64,000 bases of DNA from Chondrinema litorale (lineage in GTDB: Bacteria; Bacteroidota; Bacteroidia; Cytophagales; Flammeovirgaceae). The DNA is taken from contig NZ_CP111052.1 in NCBI RefSeq assembly GCF_026250525.1, forward strand, positions 124,001-188,000. The letters run 5' to 3'. Both the position numbers and the translations under genes were made by a program. Shown in pieces: positions 53,083 to 62,983 of this stretch. Every line of letters starts with the position of its first letter. The stretch's first letter is position 1. The notes beneath the pieces are model-generated. The model was not told the DNA's origin and did no database searches. It saw nothing but the letters and a program-made list of their open reading frames with translations.

Positions 53083-53859
53083 TTATAATTCAATTAGGTT
53101 AACTGCTAATTTTGATGACCTTAAGTATTCTTTTGGTGTTATTCCTGTTAATGCTTTAAAGTCTTTTACCAAGTGAGATTGATCGTAGAAACCAGCTAAA
53201 TAAGCGTTTGCCGTTAGGTTTTCTGTGTTTTTTAAAAGGTCAATGAAATAGTGTAAGCGGGCTATTTTAAGAAATTTTTTAGGTGATAAACCAATTGTTT
53301 GAGAAAACAGACGCTGTAATTTCTTTTCATGAATAGCATAATTGTTAATTATATCTCCAATGGTGTATTCTCCTTTTGAGTGTATAATATCATATACAAT
53401 TTGGTCTATAAGTATTTTTTCTTTTGGAGGTGGCAGTAACTCTAAGAAGTGTTTATTAAGAAGATTGATGATGTTAAGGATGGATTTTGAGGATGCAATT
53501 ATTTCGTGTAATTCTATTAAATGTTTACCCAAAACATCTTTAGCTTCAACGATACTGTTTTTAACTTCTGAGGTGGGTATCTTTGAAAAATAATATAAGC
53601 CATATGGCTGAAAAACTATCACTAATGCTTTGGTACCTTTTGAAAACTCTAAATCTACAAAGGAATCGAACTGTCCAAACAGAGCAGCATGGGGGATAAT
53701 AACATTATTTACTAGAATATAATTATTGTTCAATGTAAATACTAATCCGCAATTTCCATTACTAAAAAGCCTATATCTATTCTCATTTATGTTGTTACTT
53801 TGGAGAAATAAATAGTGCTTAATGTATTTAGATAAGTTTAAAGGTGCTTGTATTTGCAT
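53083..53859 (-). CDS. AraC family transcriptional regulator (with nitrilase)
   Basis: A 258-residue regulator. The N-terminal part (about 1-150) is like the DUF6597-type sensor found in many Bacteroidota regulators (LVFTLNNNYILVN, HAALFGQFDS, IVFQPYGLYYF). The AraC HTH pair fills about 155-250: YTIGDIINNYAIHEKKLQRLFSQTIGLSPKKFLKIARL and AYLAGFYDQSHLVKDFKALTGITPKEYLR. It is the first gene of a likely two-gene operon with the nitrilase. Confidence 0.9.
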   Translation of the reverse strand: MQIQAPLNLSKYIKHYLFLQSNNINENRYRLFSNGNCGLVFTLNNNYILVNNVIIPHAALFGQFDSFVDLEFSKGTKALVIVFQPYGLYYFSKIPTSEVKNSIVEAKDVLGKHLIELHEIIASSKSILNIINLLNKHFLELLPPPKEKILIDQIVYDIIHSKGEYTIGDIINNYAIHEKKLQRLFSQTIGLSPKKFLKIARLHYFIDLLKNTENLTANAYLAGFYDQSHLVKDFKALTGITPKEYLRSSKLAVNLIEL

Positions 53860-54212
53860 TGGTTTATAACACTTTACTTAATTAAAAATATAAAAAATAA
53901 GTAACATGGAGAAGGGCATAACCAGAACTTCATTTTTTGCATAAATCTGTAAGAGTATTTATAGATTCATTTATCATCAATTAACCGAAATATCAACATA
54001 CTAGATTAAATCTAATTCAGAGAATTTGTCTAAAGGATTAACTTGATAAGTTAGAAAAAGCTTGATTGATAATTTTAAAAGTGGAATAAGTTTTCTAACA
54101 TTATCAAAAATATACAAAAACATTTCTAGGGCTAAAATACGATTTCAACCAGCTTGAACTTTGCATTCATTTTGGTTAGGATACTTTAATGCATTATTAA
54201 ACTTAGAAAGAT
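53860..54212. other. Divergent intergenic region, no gene
   Basis: 353 AT-rich bases between the AraC regulator (leftward) and the YcaQ-like gene (rightward); promoters of both should lie here. TTTG followed by a TAnnTTT-like box (TACTTTAA, about 54182) precedes the rightward gene but is imperfect. Confidence 0.35.
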
Positions 54213-54215
54213 TTG

Positions 54216-55400
54216 ATGATTAAACAACTTCAGCGAGCAACTTTGCAAAGCCAAGGGATACGAAGCAAACAACCATTTGGAAAAGGTAAAAAAGCGGTAT
54301 TATCTGCATTAGAACATCTGGGCTATATTCAAATAGATACTTTAGCAGTTGTTGAACGTGCACACCACCATACTTTATGGACACGAGTGCCAGACTACAA
54401 AATAGAATATTTAGAGCAGTTGGTAGAAGATCGTAAAGTATTTGAATACTGGTTTCATGCTGCTTCTTACCTGCCAATTAGAGATTTTCGCTATGCTATA
54501 CCTCAAATGCTTCAGTTTAAGAGGGGAGAAACTCGCTATTACAAAAATGTCGATCCTAAAACGCTAAGTTATGTAATTGATAAAATTAGGTTAGATGGTC
54601 CGCAAAAAACAAGAGATTTTAAGACTACAGAAAAAAGAAAAGGAAGTTGGTGGAACTGGAAACCAACTAAAGTAGCACTTGAAAAACTATTTATGCAAGG
54701 TGATTTAATGATATGCGGGCGGAATGGCATGGAAAAAATCTATGATTTAACCGAAAGAGTATTACCGAGCACAATTGATACAACTGAACCTAGCCCGATG
54801 GAATTCGCTGATTATTTGGTAAATACCTATTTACGCGCTTATGGTTTTACAACTGTTAAGCAGATAACACATTTAAAAGCAGGTAGAATTTTGCGAAAAA
54901 ATGTTGAGCAAGTTCTACTAAATATGATTGAACAACATACTGTACAAGAAGTAAAAATCGATGGATTACCTACAATTTTTGCGCTCAGTACACTCTTAGA
55001 AAATAAGGTCAAAAAATCATCTTCGCATATTCATTTGTTATCTCCTTTTGATAATTCAATTATACATCGAGATCGTGCAGAACAACTTTTTAATTTTGAT
55101 TACAAAATTGAGTGTTACCTACCTAAAGAAAAAAGACAATATGGTTATTTTTGTTTGCCTATTCTATTTGGAGATGAATTTATCGGTCGTGTTGATTGTA
55201 AAGCACATCGTAAAAAGAGTGTTTTCGAGATTATACATTTACACATCGATAAAAGACAAAACGATGTTGGCAATTGGTTAGAACCATTTATTAAAACTGT
55301 ACAAAAATTTGCTATTTTTAATGCTTGCCAGTCTATTAAAATATCTAAAGTGAGCCCTGCAAATATTACAGACATTTTAAAAAGTGCATTAGAGATATAG
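54216..55400 (+). CDS. YcaQ/AlkZ-like DNA glycosylase (winged-helix HTH_42 family)
   Basis: 394 residues from the ATG at 54216 (a TTG codon just before it is less likely). The protein follows the AlkZ/YcaQ family: SQGI near the start, the catalytic QxD motif Gln39-Ile-Asp41 in GYIQIDTLAVVERAHHHTLWTRV, WFHAASYLPI, then winged-helix modules (about 130-260) and a C-terminal beta-rich part with HLLSPFDNSIIHRDR. The QxD form marks the YcaQ (AlkX) branch, which unhooks DNA interstrand crosslinks and alkylated bases. Alone in its transcript and pointing right. Confidence 0.88.
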   Translation: MIKQLQRATLQSQGIRSKQPFGKGKKAVLSALEHLGYIQIDTLAVVERAHHHTLWTRVPDYKIEYLEQLVEDRKVFEYWFHAASYLPIRDFRYAIPQMLQFKRGETRYYKNVDPKTLSYVIDKIRLDGPQKTRDFKTTEKRKGSWWNWKPTKVALEKLFMQGDLMICGRNGMEKIYDLTERVLPSTIDTTEPSPMEFADYLVNTYLRAYGFTTVKQITHLKAGRILRKNVEQVLLNMIEQHTVQEVKIDGLPTIFALSTLLENKVKKSSSHIHLLSPFDNSIIHRDRAEQLFNFDYKIECYLPKEKRQYGYFCLPILFGDEFIGRVDCKAHRKKSVFEIIHLHIDKRQNDVGNWLEPFIKTVQKFAIFNACQSIKISKVSPANITDILKSALEI

Positions 55401-55495
55401 GTATAAAATGAGTTTAGAACTGTAGCTAGATGATTATAGACATTTACCATTACATGGCATTCCTATTACAGGGATTTGTTGTTAAATAAGAAATG

Positions 55496-55545
55496 TTGAT
55501 CAGCTTAATTGGGTAATTATAATGATAACTTATTAAGTTGATCAA
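55496..55545. terminator. Terminator between convergent YcaQ-like and TlpA-like genes
   Basis: TTGATCAGCTTAAT (55496-55509) pairs with ATTAAGTTGATCAA (55532-55545), 13 of 14 bases, loop 22. The stop codon of the leftward gene (55517) lies in the loop, so this is a compact shared terminator. Confidence 0.65.
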
Positions 55546-57127
55546 TTAATTTGTTGCGATTACTTGGTCTTGCTGCATCTGACAATATTATTTTGCCACT
55601 TTTATCGACAATGGCATATCTGGGAATTACGCCTTCTCTACCACCAAGAAACGCCCACATATCTTTAATCAGAATTTCATCTGCAAGAACATGATAGCCT
55701 TCTAGTTGATTAAACTTCATGTTTTCTTTCCATTTCCTCTTCCATTTTTTTTTATCAATCGAAATGTAAAGTACAGTTATTTTTTCTTTGTCTATATATG
55801 GTTTAAGCACACTTTTATACTTAAAGTCTTCCACACAAGGGGCACACCAAGTAGCCCAAACATCAATAAAAACATTTTCTCCTTTAAATTGCTCTAATAA
55901 ATCAAGAAAATGTAAATACTCTGTTTCGATCACTTTGGCTCTGTCAAACTGCTCAGAAGAAGATGTTACATAAGCTTCTAATTTTTCTATTTCATTATCA
56001 AATTCAGAAAAGTATTTAGAATTAGGGAACTGTTTTTTCATTTGATGAACAGCATAAAGCAGAGTCGGTGAGTAAAATGTTTGTGTATTAAGAAATCGAT
56101 TAAGATTTTCGAGTTTATAGGCAAAGACTACGCTACTATCCAACAATGAAAGAGAATCTAACAAACGGAGTTTAGGCTGCAACAATCGTTCAATTACTAG
56201 TTCATCATTTGAGATAGTTGCTTGACTTAACTGTATGTCTTTATAGTTTTCCAATGTATATGTTAAATTCGAAATAAATTCATTGAACTCAAAGCTGTTT
56301 GCTGTCGGCTTAATGTTATTGGTTATTCCTGTAAAAAAATCTTCTGTTAGCTTTATCCATTCATCATTGTAAATTGTGTGAGGAACAATAGGATTTTCAT
56401 TCAATAAACTATTTTGTTCTATCCTTTTTAAAAGCATTCCATTGAGAAAAACACTTCCGTAAAAGGCTCGAACTTGACTAGTTAAAAACTGCTTAATTTC
56501 TTCAGTTTTTTGGGATTTTTCTGGATGTTCTATAAGTAATTGGTTACTTAGTTGATTAATTTGTGTGAGCTCTATTTGAGTTAATGAATCAATATAATCA
56601 ACTACATCTTTAGGAGTAGATAACTTTTGAACCATAAGTGAAAGACTGCAACCTGAAACGCGGAAAGTAGAAATTGTAGACGTGCGCATAGAGTTATTAT
56701 TGAAACGATTTATTTCCGCAAAATCTCCTTCAATTACTTCAAGAGCCAGTTGTTTTATAGAATCTCTAACAAAGTCAATACTTTCGCGACTTCGATTCTC
56801 AGCTTCAGGGAATTTGATTTTATTCTGATCAATTTCAAAGTTAAGTTGGGAGTTTTCATCATGAATAAAATGAAAAATTAAATGCTTAAAATGTATTCTA
56901 GTGGTTCCTACTCCTTTGTTTATATATTCAATTTTAAATCTTCCATCTTTATTTGGTTTAACTACTTTAGATTTAAGTACAGGGGATAAGATTCCTTCTT
57001 GCGTAGCTTGATAATGGATTTTTGAATCTCCATCATAATTTTTGATTTTCCCATTAATTACAACCTGAGCAAAGCTTACAAAAGTGAAAAAACACAAACA
57101 AATTAGAATAAATATGAATTGTTTCAT
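55517..57127 (-). CDS. TlpA-like thioredoxin-fold protein, secreted
   Basis: A 536-residue protein with a signal peptide (about 1-20, ending SFAQ). Residues 21-390 are an N-terminal DUF4369-like/helical extension; the redoxin domain spans about 405-536 with the WATWCAPC motif (Cys428 and Cys431) and a cis-proline region near GVIPRYAIVD. Such proteins act as thiol reductants or disulfide exchangers in the periplasm of Bacteroidota. There is no cytochrome maturation gene near by. It probably forms one transcript with the AraC and SDR genes to its right (35 and 23 bp gaps). Confidence 0.87.
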   Translation of the reverse strand: MKQFIFILICLCFFTFVSFAQVVINGKIKNYDGDSKIHYQATQEGILSPVLKSKVVKPNKDGRFKIEYINKGVGTTRIHFKHLIFHFIHDENSQLNFEIDQNKIKFPEAENRSRESIDFVRDSIKQLALEVIEGDFAEINRFNNNSMRTSTISTFRVSGCSLSLMVQKLSTPKDVVDYIDSLTQIELTQINQLSNQLLIEHPEKSQKTEEIKQFLTSQVRAFYGSVFLNGMLLKRIEQNSLLNENPIVPHTIYNDEWIKLTEDFFTGITNNIKPTANSFEFNEFISNLTYTLENYKDIQLSQATISNDELVIERLLQPKLRLLDSLSLLDSSVVFAYKLENLNRFLNTQTFYSPTLLYAVHQMKKQFPNSKYFSEFDNEIEKLEAYVTSSSEQFDRAKVIETEYLHFLDLLEQFKGENVFIDVWATWCAPCVEDFKYKSVLKPYIDKEKITVLYISIDKKKWKRKWKENMKFNQLEGYHVLADEILIKDMWAFLGGREGVIPRYAIVDKSGKIILSDAARPSNRNKLIDQLNKLSL

Positions 57128-57162
57128 CTGAATAAAATAATAAAATAAAGGTAATTTATGTA

Positions 57163-58065
57163 TTAATGGAATCGCATTCTAAATTCTGTTGGACTCGTAT
57201 TGGTTTTGTTCTTAAATAACTTGCTAAACGACTGCGAATACTCAAACCCCAAATCATAGGCTATTTCACTTATAGAAAGTTCGGTGGTTGAGAGTTTTTC
57301 CTTAGCTTTCTCAATCAGTTTGTCGTGAATGTGCTGTTGTGCCGTCATTCCAGTGATTTGTTTTAAACAATCACTTAAATATTTTGGCGAGCAGTTTAAC
57401 TCAGATGCTAAAAACTCTACAGACGGCAAACCTTTTTGAACAGATGAATTTTCAAAGTAATGATTCAAAAGCTGTTCTATCTTCCCTAACAAACTGTTGT
57501 TGACAGCTTTTCGAGTAATAAATTGACGATTATAATAGCGATTACAATAGGTAAGTAATAATTCAAGATTAGTAATTATCACCTCTTGGCTGAAATTATC
57601 AATAGGTAAATAGTATTCCTTCTCTATCTGCCGCAGAATAGTCTCTATTGTCGTTTCCTCATCTTCTGATAATATCAATGCTTCATTTACAGCATAGTCA
57701 AAAAATCCATATTCTTTTATTTTCCTATCCAAAGAAAACGACCTTAAAAAATTGGAATGTAGAGTGATTAACCAACCTGTTTTTGGGAAAAGCCATCCTG
57801 GATCTAAAATATTTACCTGTTTAGGTGCAAAAAAAGATAAAACACCTTCATCAAAATCATAAGGAGTTTGCCCATAAACTAATTTACCTGGGCAATCTAT
57901 TTTAAGGGCAATTTGATAAAAATCAAAGATTACCCGAATTTGTTTTTCGACCGTGTATTGGTTGATGTCTTCAAATCTTAATATGCTGAATAATGGATGT
58001 TTCGGTTTTGAAATCCCCATTAATTGATGACATTGTGCTATATTTTTAACCCTAATTGTTTCCAT
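57163..58065 (-). CDS. AraC family transcriptional regulator (with SDR gene)
   Basis: 300 residues from the ATG at 58065 (a TTG two codons upstream is less likely). The N-terminal part is a cupin-like sensor with FYQIALKIDCPGKLVYGQTPYDFDEG; the C-terminal HTH pair (about 200-300) has SVEFLASELNCSPKYLSDCLKQITGMTAQQHIHDKLI and ISEIAYDLGFEYSQSFSKLFKNKTNTSPTEFR. It lies 23 bp after the SDR gene in the same direction, an arrangement common in Bacteroidota. Confidence 0.9.
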   Translation of the reverse strand: METIRVKNIAQCHQLMGISKPKHPLFSILRFEDINQYTVEKQIRVIFDFYQIALKIDCPGKLVYGQTPYDFDEGVLSFFAPKQVNILDPGWLFPKTGWLITLHSNFLRSFSLDRKIKEYGFFDYAVNEALILSEDEETTIETILRQIEKEYYLPIDNFSQEVIITNLELLLTYCNRYYNRQFITRKAVNNSLLGKIEQLLNHYFENSSVQKGLPSVEFLASELNCSPKYLSDCLKQITGMTAQQHIHDKLIEKAKEKLSTTELSISEIAYDLGFEYSQSFSKLFKNKTNTSPTEFRMRFH

Positions 58066-58088
58066 AACCAATACTGTTATAAATATAA

Positions 58089-58886
58089 TTATTTTAATCC
58101 CATCTGATTTCGCTTTTGTTTTCCAAATGTCTTGGCAATAAATCGCTGAGACATTAATCCAGTCATTTTCACGAAAAATCTATTCTTACTTCCAGATACA
58201 TGAAACACTTTTTCTTTTCCAAATGCAATCATTAATTCATTAGCAACTTCTTCAGGTGTTTGTGTATTACTGTTTGCTGTAAGAGTTTTTCCCCAGTCAT
58301 TATTATTTTCTTTGGTATTCATGAAATTGGAGGTAGTAAGCCCCGGGCTAAATAACATTACTTTTACATTATACGGTTTACATTCTTCAGCAAAAGAATA
58401 GGTAAATGTTTTCAAAAAATGCTTTGAACCAGCATATACTGCCATATAAGGACTTGGGATAAAGGCAATCATAGATGCAATATTGATTATATATCCACTC
58501 TTTTTAGCGATCATATCTTTTACAAAATAGTGAGAAAGCGCTACCAAACTGGCATTATTTAATTGGATAATCTCAAGCTCACTATCTAAAATGTTTTTAT
58601 AAAACTCGCCAGAAGACCCCTTACCTGCATTGTTAACCAATATATTAATGGATAAACCTCTTCTTTTGCTTTCTTCATAAATGAATTGTGGCGAATTTTT
58701 ATCACATAAATCTGCTGTTATGTAATGTGCTTCTATTTTGAATTTTACATGAAGTTCAGAGCAAATAGTGGATAGTTTTTCTTTGTTTCTTGCTACCAGC
58801 AAAAGGTGATGTCCTTTTGCTGCAAATTCAAAGGCAATGGCTTTTCCTATACCGCCTGAGGCTCCTGTAATCAATGTTACTTTCAT
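58089..58886 (-). CDS. Short-chain dehydrogenase/reductase (SDR) family oxidoreductase
   Basis: 265 residues from the ATG at 58886, which gives the usual short lead before the nucleotide-binding motif (MKVTLITGASGGIG); the frame is open 13 codons upstream. Classical SDR features are TGASGGIG (7-14), NNAGKGSSG (85-93), catalytic Ser138, and Tyr151-x3-Lys155 (YAGSK). NADP(H) is likely, as an Arg follows the second strand (LLVARNKEKL). It would reduce or oxidise an unknown carbonyl or alcohol in the cytoplasm. It precedes an AraC regulator in the same operon. Confidence 0.9.
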   Translation of the reverse strand: MKVTLITGASGGIGKAIAFEFAAKGHHLLLVARNKEKLSTICSELHVKFKIEAHYITADLCDKNSPQFIYEESKRRGLSINILVNNAGKGSSGEFYKNILDSELEIIQLNNASLVALSHYFVKDMIAKKSGYIINIASMIAFIPSPYMAVYAGSKHFLKTFTYSFAEECKPYNVKVMLFSPGLTTSNFMNTKENNNDWGKTLTANSNTQTPEEVANELMIAFGKEKVFHVSGSKNRFFVKMTGLMSQRFIAKTFGKQKRNQMGLK

Positions 58887-59077
58887 ATCTGAATAACTAT
58901 TTATTTGAAAAGACAAATTTCGCATGTTTACATCTGTCAGAAGTATCCAAAAGTCGGAATATTGAATCCATATTTCTGCTGATTAGTAGATGTTTATAGT
59001 GAAATAAGGATGTATTACCTGAATACTATACAAGAAATTGCTATTAACATTAAATTTGAGTTGGACAAAATAAATAA

Positions 59078-59990
59078 AATGATACTCGGCAAACTAACCC
59101 CAAGCTAAGTTAGTGTACAGGCTACCAATAACCTATCAAAAATCTTGTTACCAAAATAAGTCCTGTTCAATTTATAGCAGAACTCGTCCAGATAATTTTG
59201 TAGATATTCAGGTCTTACATGATGATAGATACCCTGCAATACTTTTTTGGCATTACCTATTGCCGTATGTACCCAAGGCAACTTGATATGTGCTTCCTTT
59301 GAGGATATCTTCTCTGTCCGCATCTCCTTGAACTCTTCTTGCAAGGCACGATATGTTGGATAACCATCGGTAAGCATCTTGGCGTCCCTACATGTTCAGT
59401 CTGGGCAAAAACGATGGACATCGTCTGTTTCTGACTGCCACGCCCCCGTTTCCTCTCATCAGACTTTTCCTCCTCTTCTACAATGGTCTCGAAAAAGCCC
59501 TCGTCTATCTCCACCTCACCATGACTACCCAGAAGGTAACAGTTGTCCCTTGTACCCATGGCGCTCCTTATCTTGTGCATCATCTGCCATATCGGTTCAT
59601 AGCGATTATGCCCCAGTTGGCGTTGAACATAATAAGCAGAACAGGCTTTTTTTGTACTGCCCATCAGGTACATGGTGATGAACCAATAACGGAAAGGCAG
59701 CTTGGAGGATTCCATGATCGTACCACTACGGAGGCTCGTACGGAACCTGCACGTATTGTCTATGCACTGGTACATCTGCTTACCTTTCAACCAATAGTGT
59801 GCTGTGCCACCGCATTTCTTGCACACAATGCCCTGTTTGTCACGTATTTCCTTGAACTTGTGCCTACAAGCATCTTCTGATCTATAATAATCAATAAATT
59901 TTATCAAATCCATTGTAAGCTTTTTATTTACAAAATAAGGACGCTGCTTCGTAAGCTATTTACGCTGTGGTATCTTTACGGAGTATCATT
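59078..59990 (-). mobile_element. IS1595-family insertion sequence, copy 3 (decayed)
   Basis: About 913 bp, some 100 bp shorter than copies 1 and 2. The ends still resemble theirs: on the right ATGATACTCCGTAAAGATACC (other strand), on the left ATGATACTCGG. Eight-base flanks (ATAAATAA, TAATATTT) do not match, so the target duplication is lost or the boundary is off. It is a different, older lineage of the family. Confidence 0.75.
59105..59913 (-). pseudogene. IS1595 transposase with internal deletion and frameshift (copy 3)
   Basis: The first part (59913 to 59257) encodes MDLIKFIDYYRSEDACR, the zinc ribbon (CKKCGGTAHYW, MYQCIDNTCRFRTSLRSGTIMESSKLP) and VEIDEGFFET, very like copies 1 and 2. 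After FAQTE a net loss of about 112 bases removes the part between the FAQTE and ITDGY motifs and shifts the frame; the remaining C-terminal part (MLTDGYPTYRAL... LPWVHTAIGNAKKVLQGIY... NYLDEFCYKLNRTYF) is in a second frame (59377 to 59105). The catalytic core is destroyed, so the element is dead. Confidence 0.9.
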
Positions 59991-60036
59991 TAATATTTAA
60001 TTTCTAGAGATAATAGATAAACCAAAGTAAGGAGTG

Positions 60037-60445
60037 ATGAAAAAAGTATTAGAAAAATATTTATTTCCAATTATAACTATTGCTCTCGCAGTACCTATTT
60101 ATAATTCACTTATATCTTTTTTTACAAGCAATTCTTATGAGAATTATTAATCATATAGAGGCACAATTTCAAAATTGTTTTTTGTACCTTATAGAGGAAG
60201 TTATCAAGTAGAAGTAGAGTACAATGAGACGAATTGGTTAAGTATAAATAAAAAGCATCTATCAGCTATTGGAGAACGAAATAACCCAATATACCATGAT
60301 GCTTTTTAGGAGATTCAATCATTAAAGAAAAATATAGCATGATTATCACACTTAAGAGGGCAGATACAATAGTAAACCAATACATTGAGCAAGAAAATCA
60401 TAGCTACCAAAAAATTCAAGAATATAATCTTACTGATCATTCTCT
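60037..60445 (+). pseudogene. Broken gene for a small membrane-anchored protein of unknown function
   Basis: A GGAG-preceded ATG at 60037 starts a frame with a signal-anchor helix (MKKVLEKYLFPIITIALAVP) that meets TAA after 37 codons. The same frame goes on with coding character (SYRGTISKLFFVPYRGSYQV... YHDAF) to another stop, and a shift to the next frame gives GDSIIKEKYSMIITLKRADT. So at least one nonsense change and one frameshift have ruined a gene of about 130 residues. It resembles in layout the intact small protein at 61003. Confidence 0.55.
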
Positions 60446-60889
60446 AATCTCTAAATCAAATGGGTCGATACTAGTTCCGATTTTGGTACATAGTTTTTCC
60501 AATTCAGTTTGATCTAGCAAAGCAATTTTGAAACAGCGAATTAAAAAGTAATAAGCTGCATCAACTAGAGCTTTTCTTGCTTCTTTTAAATCTGTGCTAG
60601 AAGTTCTAATTGGAGGTTTTGGAGTACCATCACTCAATTCACACTTTCCACCACACATCGGGCAATAGTCGTATACTTCTGTGCCATGAGCTTCTATCCA
60701 TGCTTGTTGAGCATCACGAATATTTGTAAACCTTTTGCCGTATTCATCAATAGCATTTAGGGCAACTTGTACTTCATCTATCCAGAATTCTATATTAGCA
60801 AATTGTCCAACAACATGATGCGTATAAGCAGTAGTAAATTTCCTTAATTGTTCTGTTACAAGCTTGGCTTTTTCAATTGTGTATATCAT
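60437..60889 (-). CDS. Hypothetical protein with a Cys-rich centre
   Basis: A 150-residue, mainly helical, soluble protein. A CPMCGGKC segment near residue 77 could bind a zinc ion or form a small ribbon. The N-terminal half has amphipathic helices (IEKAKLVTEQLRKFTTAYTHHVVGQFANIEFW) and the C-terminal half another pair (DLKEARKALVDAAYYFLIRCFKIALL). No family was recognised. It lies next to two genes for small membrane proteins, one of them broken, in a region with signs of accessory DNA. Confidence 0.55.
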   Translation of the reverse strand: MIYTIEKAKLVTEQLRKFTTAYTHHVVGQFANIEFWIDEVQVALNAIDEYGKRFTNIRDAQQAWIEAHGTEVYDYCPMCGGKCELSDGTPKPPIRTSSTDLKEARKALVDAAYYFLIRCFKIALLDQTELEKLCTKIGTSIDPFDLEIRE

Positions 60890-61002
60890 TTAGTTTTTTG
60901 TAGGTTTGAATAAGTATAAATTAGTCCACAACTAATTATTGACTTGTACTATATAAGATTTGATACTGTTCTAACAAGAATAAATTCATAATAATTGATT
61001 GA

Positions 61003-61428
61003 ATGAAAAATAAAAAAGTTTTAAATATTATCATATTTACTCTTTTAATAGGTATAGTTCCTGTATATAATATTTTCGATTATTGGACATCTACCCTTGA
61101 GCAGAGATATACATATTCCTCATTAAGTGTGGGTATTCCATCTAACGGTGGACCTTATGCTGAATGGGAAATAAAATTCAAAGGGAAATCCTACCTTGGT
61201 ATGAGTCTGGCACCTGAAGATTATTCTGATAAAGTAAGGAAAAAATACTATGTTAAATTTCCTGTAGAATACCCAAGCCAGAGTGTGATGCTTTTTCATG
61301 CTCCAGTACCAGATAGTATACCAGAGCCTCCTCCCAATGGATGGACGCTTAAAGAATTACATAAGATAGACCCAAGATTTAAACCTGATCCCGACTACTT
61401 TTTCTTTGAGGAAGGTTTATCTAATTAA
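61003..61428 (+). CDS. Hypothetical membrane-anchored protein
   Basis: A 141-residue protein with one N-terminal hydrophobic segment (about 7-26, NIIIFTLLIGIVPVYNIFDY) that is a signal anchor or uncleaved signal. The extracytoplasmic part is beta-like and has a Pro-rich end (HAPVPDSIPEPPPNGWTLKEL). No domain family was recognised. Similar start and size to the broken gene at 60037, which suggests a local pair of related genes. It ends 29 bp before the convergent kinase gene. Confidence 0.55.
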   Translation: MKNKKVLNIIIFTLLIGIVPVYNIFDYWTSTLEQRYTYSSLSVGIPSNGGPYAEWEIKFKGKSYLGMSLAPEDYSDKVRKKYYVKFPVEYPSQSVMLFHAPVPDSIPEPPPNGWTLKELHKIDPRFKPDPDYFFFEEGLSN

Positions 61429-61457
61429 TAAATTACATACTCATAAAAACGTCTTTA

Positions 61458-62957
61458 TCAAACCAAAACATCACTAATTACCTTTTGCCATCCAACGTAC
61501 GCTTCTTTAATGGAATCGGTATCTTCCGAAGGGATGAAAACTTGGGCTTTGTTGTTTTTAGGGAAATCTTCTATGTTTTGCCAAATGCCAGCACCTAATC
61601 CAGCTATTAGCGCAGCACCATAAGCCGAAACATCTGTAATGCCAATATTTACAACTTTGGTACCTAGCAAATCCGTTAAAAAATGCATGAGAAAGCCATT
61701 TTGGGTGATGCCGCCATCTGCTTTCAATTCTTTTAATGATGTCTGTGCCTCTTGCTCCATCACACTTATCACATCCTTTATTTGATAGGGGATTGACTCC
61801 AAAGCAGCTCGAACGATATGCGATTTATTAGACTTAAAAGTAAGTCCATGGATAGAAGCTTTCCAGTTCATTTTCCAATGTGGTGCGCCCATGCCACTAA
61901 ATGCAGGGATTATGTATACACCCTCGCAACTTTCTAAAGACTGTGCAATACTTTCTGTTTCAATGCTATCTGTTAAAATTCCCAACTGCTTTTTTAACCA
62001 TTCGATGGTGGCTCCACAACTTACAATTACTCCTTCTAAAGCGTAATTGATGCGGTTTTCTATGCTCCAACAAATGGTAGTTACCATTCCGGAATTAGAA
62101 GATACAGGTTTGTTTCCCGTATTCCATAAAATGGAAGAACCTGTTCCGAGTGTTACTTTTGCTGTCCCTTCTGAGTAACAAGCTTCACCAAACGCAGCAG
62201 CATGTGAGTCACCAATCATTCCGGTAATAGGTATTGGGCGATCAAATATTTTTTCAAAATCGGATACACCGAAGTGGCACGAAGAATGGCAAACCTCAGG
62301 TAGATTTAATTTACTTAGGTTGAATTTGTCTAATAAAAACTCATCCCACTTAAGCTCAAAAATATTGTAGAATAAAGTTCTACAAGCATTGGTATGGTCT
62401 GTAATGTATTTTCCACCATTAGTAAGCTTATAAAGTAACCAAGTATCTACAGTACCGAAGTAAGCATTACCTGCTTCGATTTTCTCCCTCACACAAGCAT
62501 CATTTTCGTATAAATGAATCAGTTTTGTAGCCGAAAAATAAGGGTCGATTTTTAAACCAGTTCGTGATTTTATTTCACACTCTAAACCTTGAAGATGTAA
62601 TCTATTACAAGTCTCGATAGAACGCTTACATTGCCAAACAATGGCTTGATGCAGTGGCTCACCATTTTCATCCCAAACCACAAAAGTTTCCCTCTGATTG
62701 GTAATACCACAACTCACTATATTGTGAGTTTGATTTGGATATAAAGCTTCAAACTGCTCAGTACAGGTTTTTACTGCTTCTATCACTGTTTGATATATCT
62801 CAATAGGAGACTGTTCTACATAACCCACTTGTGGATAATAAGATTGAAGCGGAATGGTAGTTTTTGTGATCAGTTCTCCATCTTGATTAAAAACTATCGC
62901 TTTTGTACCGCTTGTACTTTGATCAACAGTCAATATAAATATTTCTTTAGAAGACAT
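61458..62957 (-). CDS. FGGY family carbohydrate kinase (glycerol-kinase-like)
   Basis: A 499-residue kinase. The N-terminal FGGY domain begins VDQSTSGTKAIVF and holds CGITNQRETFVVWDENG and AIVWQCKR, both typical of the glycerol kinase branch; GMIGDSHAAAFGEA carries the catalytic Asp, and the C-terminal domain has KADGGITQNGFLMHFLTD, as in GlpK, and AYGAALIAGLG. It phosphorylates a sugar or polyol with ATP in the cytoplasm. It lies 26 bp after a ribose-type ABC permease, not the usual partner of glycerol kinase, so a polyol or pentitol is a possible substrate. The specific substrate is not established. Confidence 0.85.
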   Translation of the reverse strand: MSSKEIFILTVDQSTSGTKAIVFNQDGELITKTTIPLQSYYPQVGYVEQSPIEIYQTVIEAVKTCTEQFEALYPNQTHNIVSCGITNQRETFVVWDENGEPLHQAIVWQCKRSIETCNRLHLQGLECEIKSRTGLKIDPYFSATKLIHLYENDACVREKIEAGNAYFGTVDTWLLYKLTNGGKYITDHTNACRTLFYNIFELKWDEFLLDKFNLSKLNLPEVCHSSCHFGVSDFEKIFDRPIPITGMIGDSHAAAFGEACYSEGTAKVTLGTGSSILWNTGNKPVSSNSGMVTTICWSIENRINYALEGVIVSCGATIEWLKKQLGILTDSIETESIAQSLESCEGVYIIPAFSGMGAPHWKMNWKASIHGLTFKSNKSHIVRAALESIPYQIKDVISVMEQEAQTSLKELKADGGITQNGFLMHFLTDLLGTKVVNIGITDVSAYGAALIAGLGAGIWQNIEDFPKNNKAQVFIPSEDTDSIKEAYVGWQKVISDVLV

Positions 62958-62983
62958 CTTTAGAGAATTTAAGCTTTAAAAAA

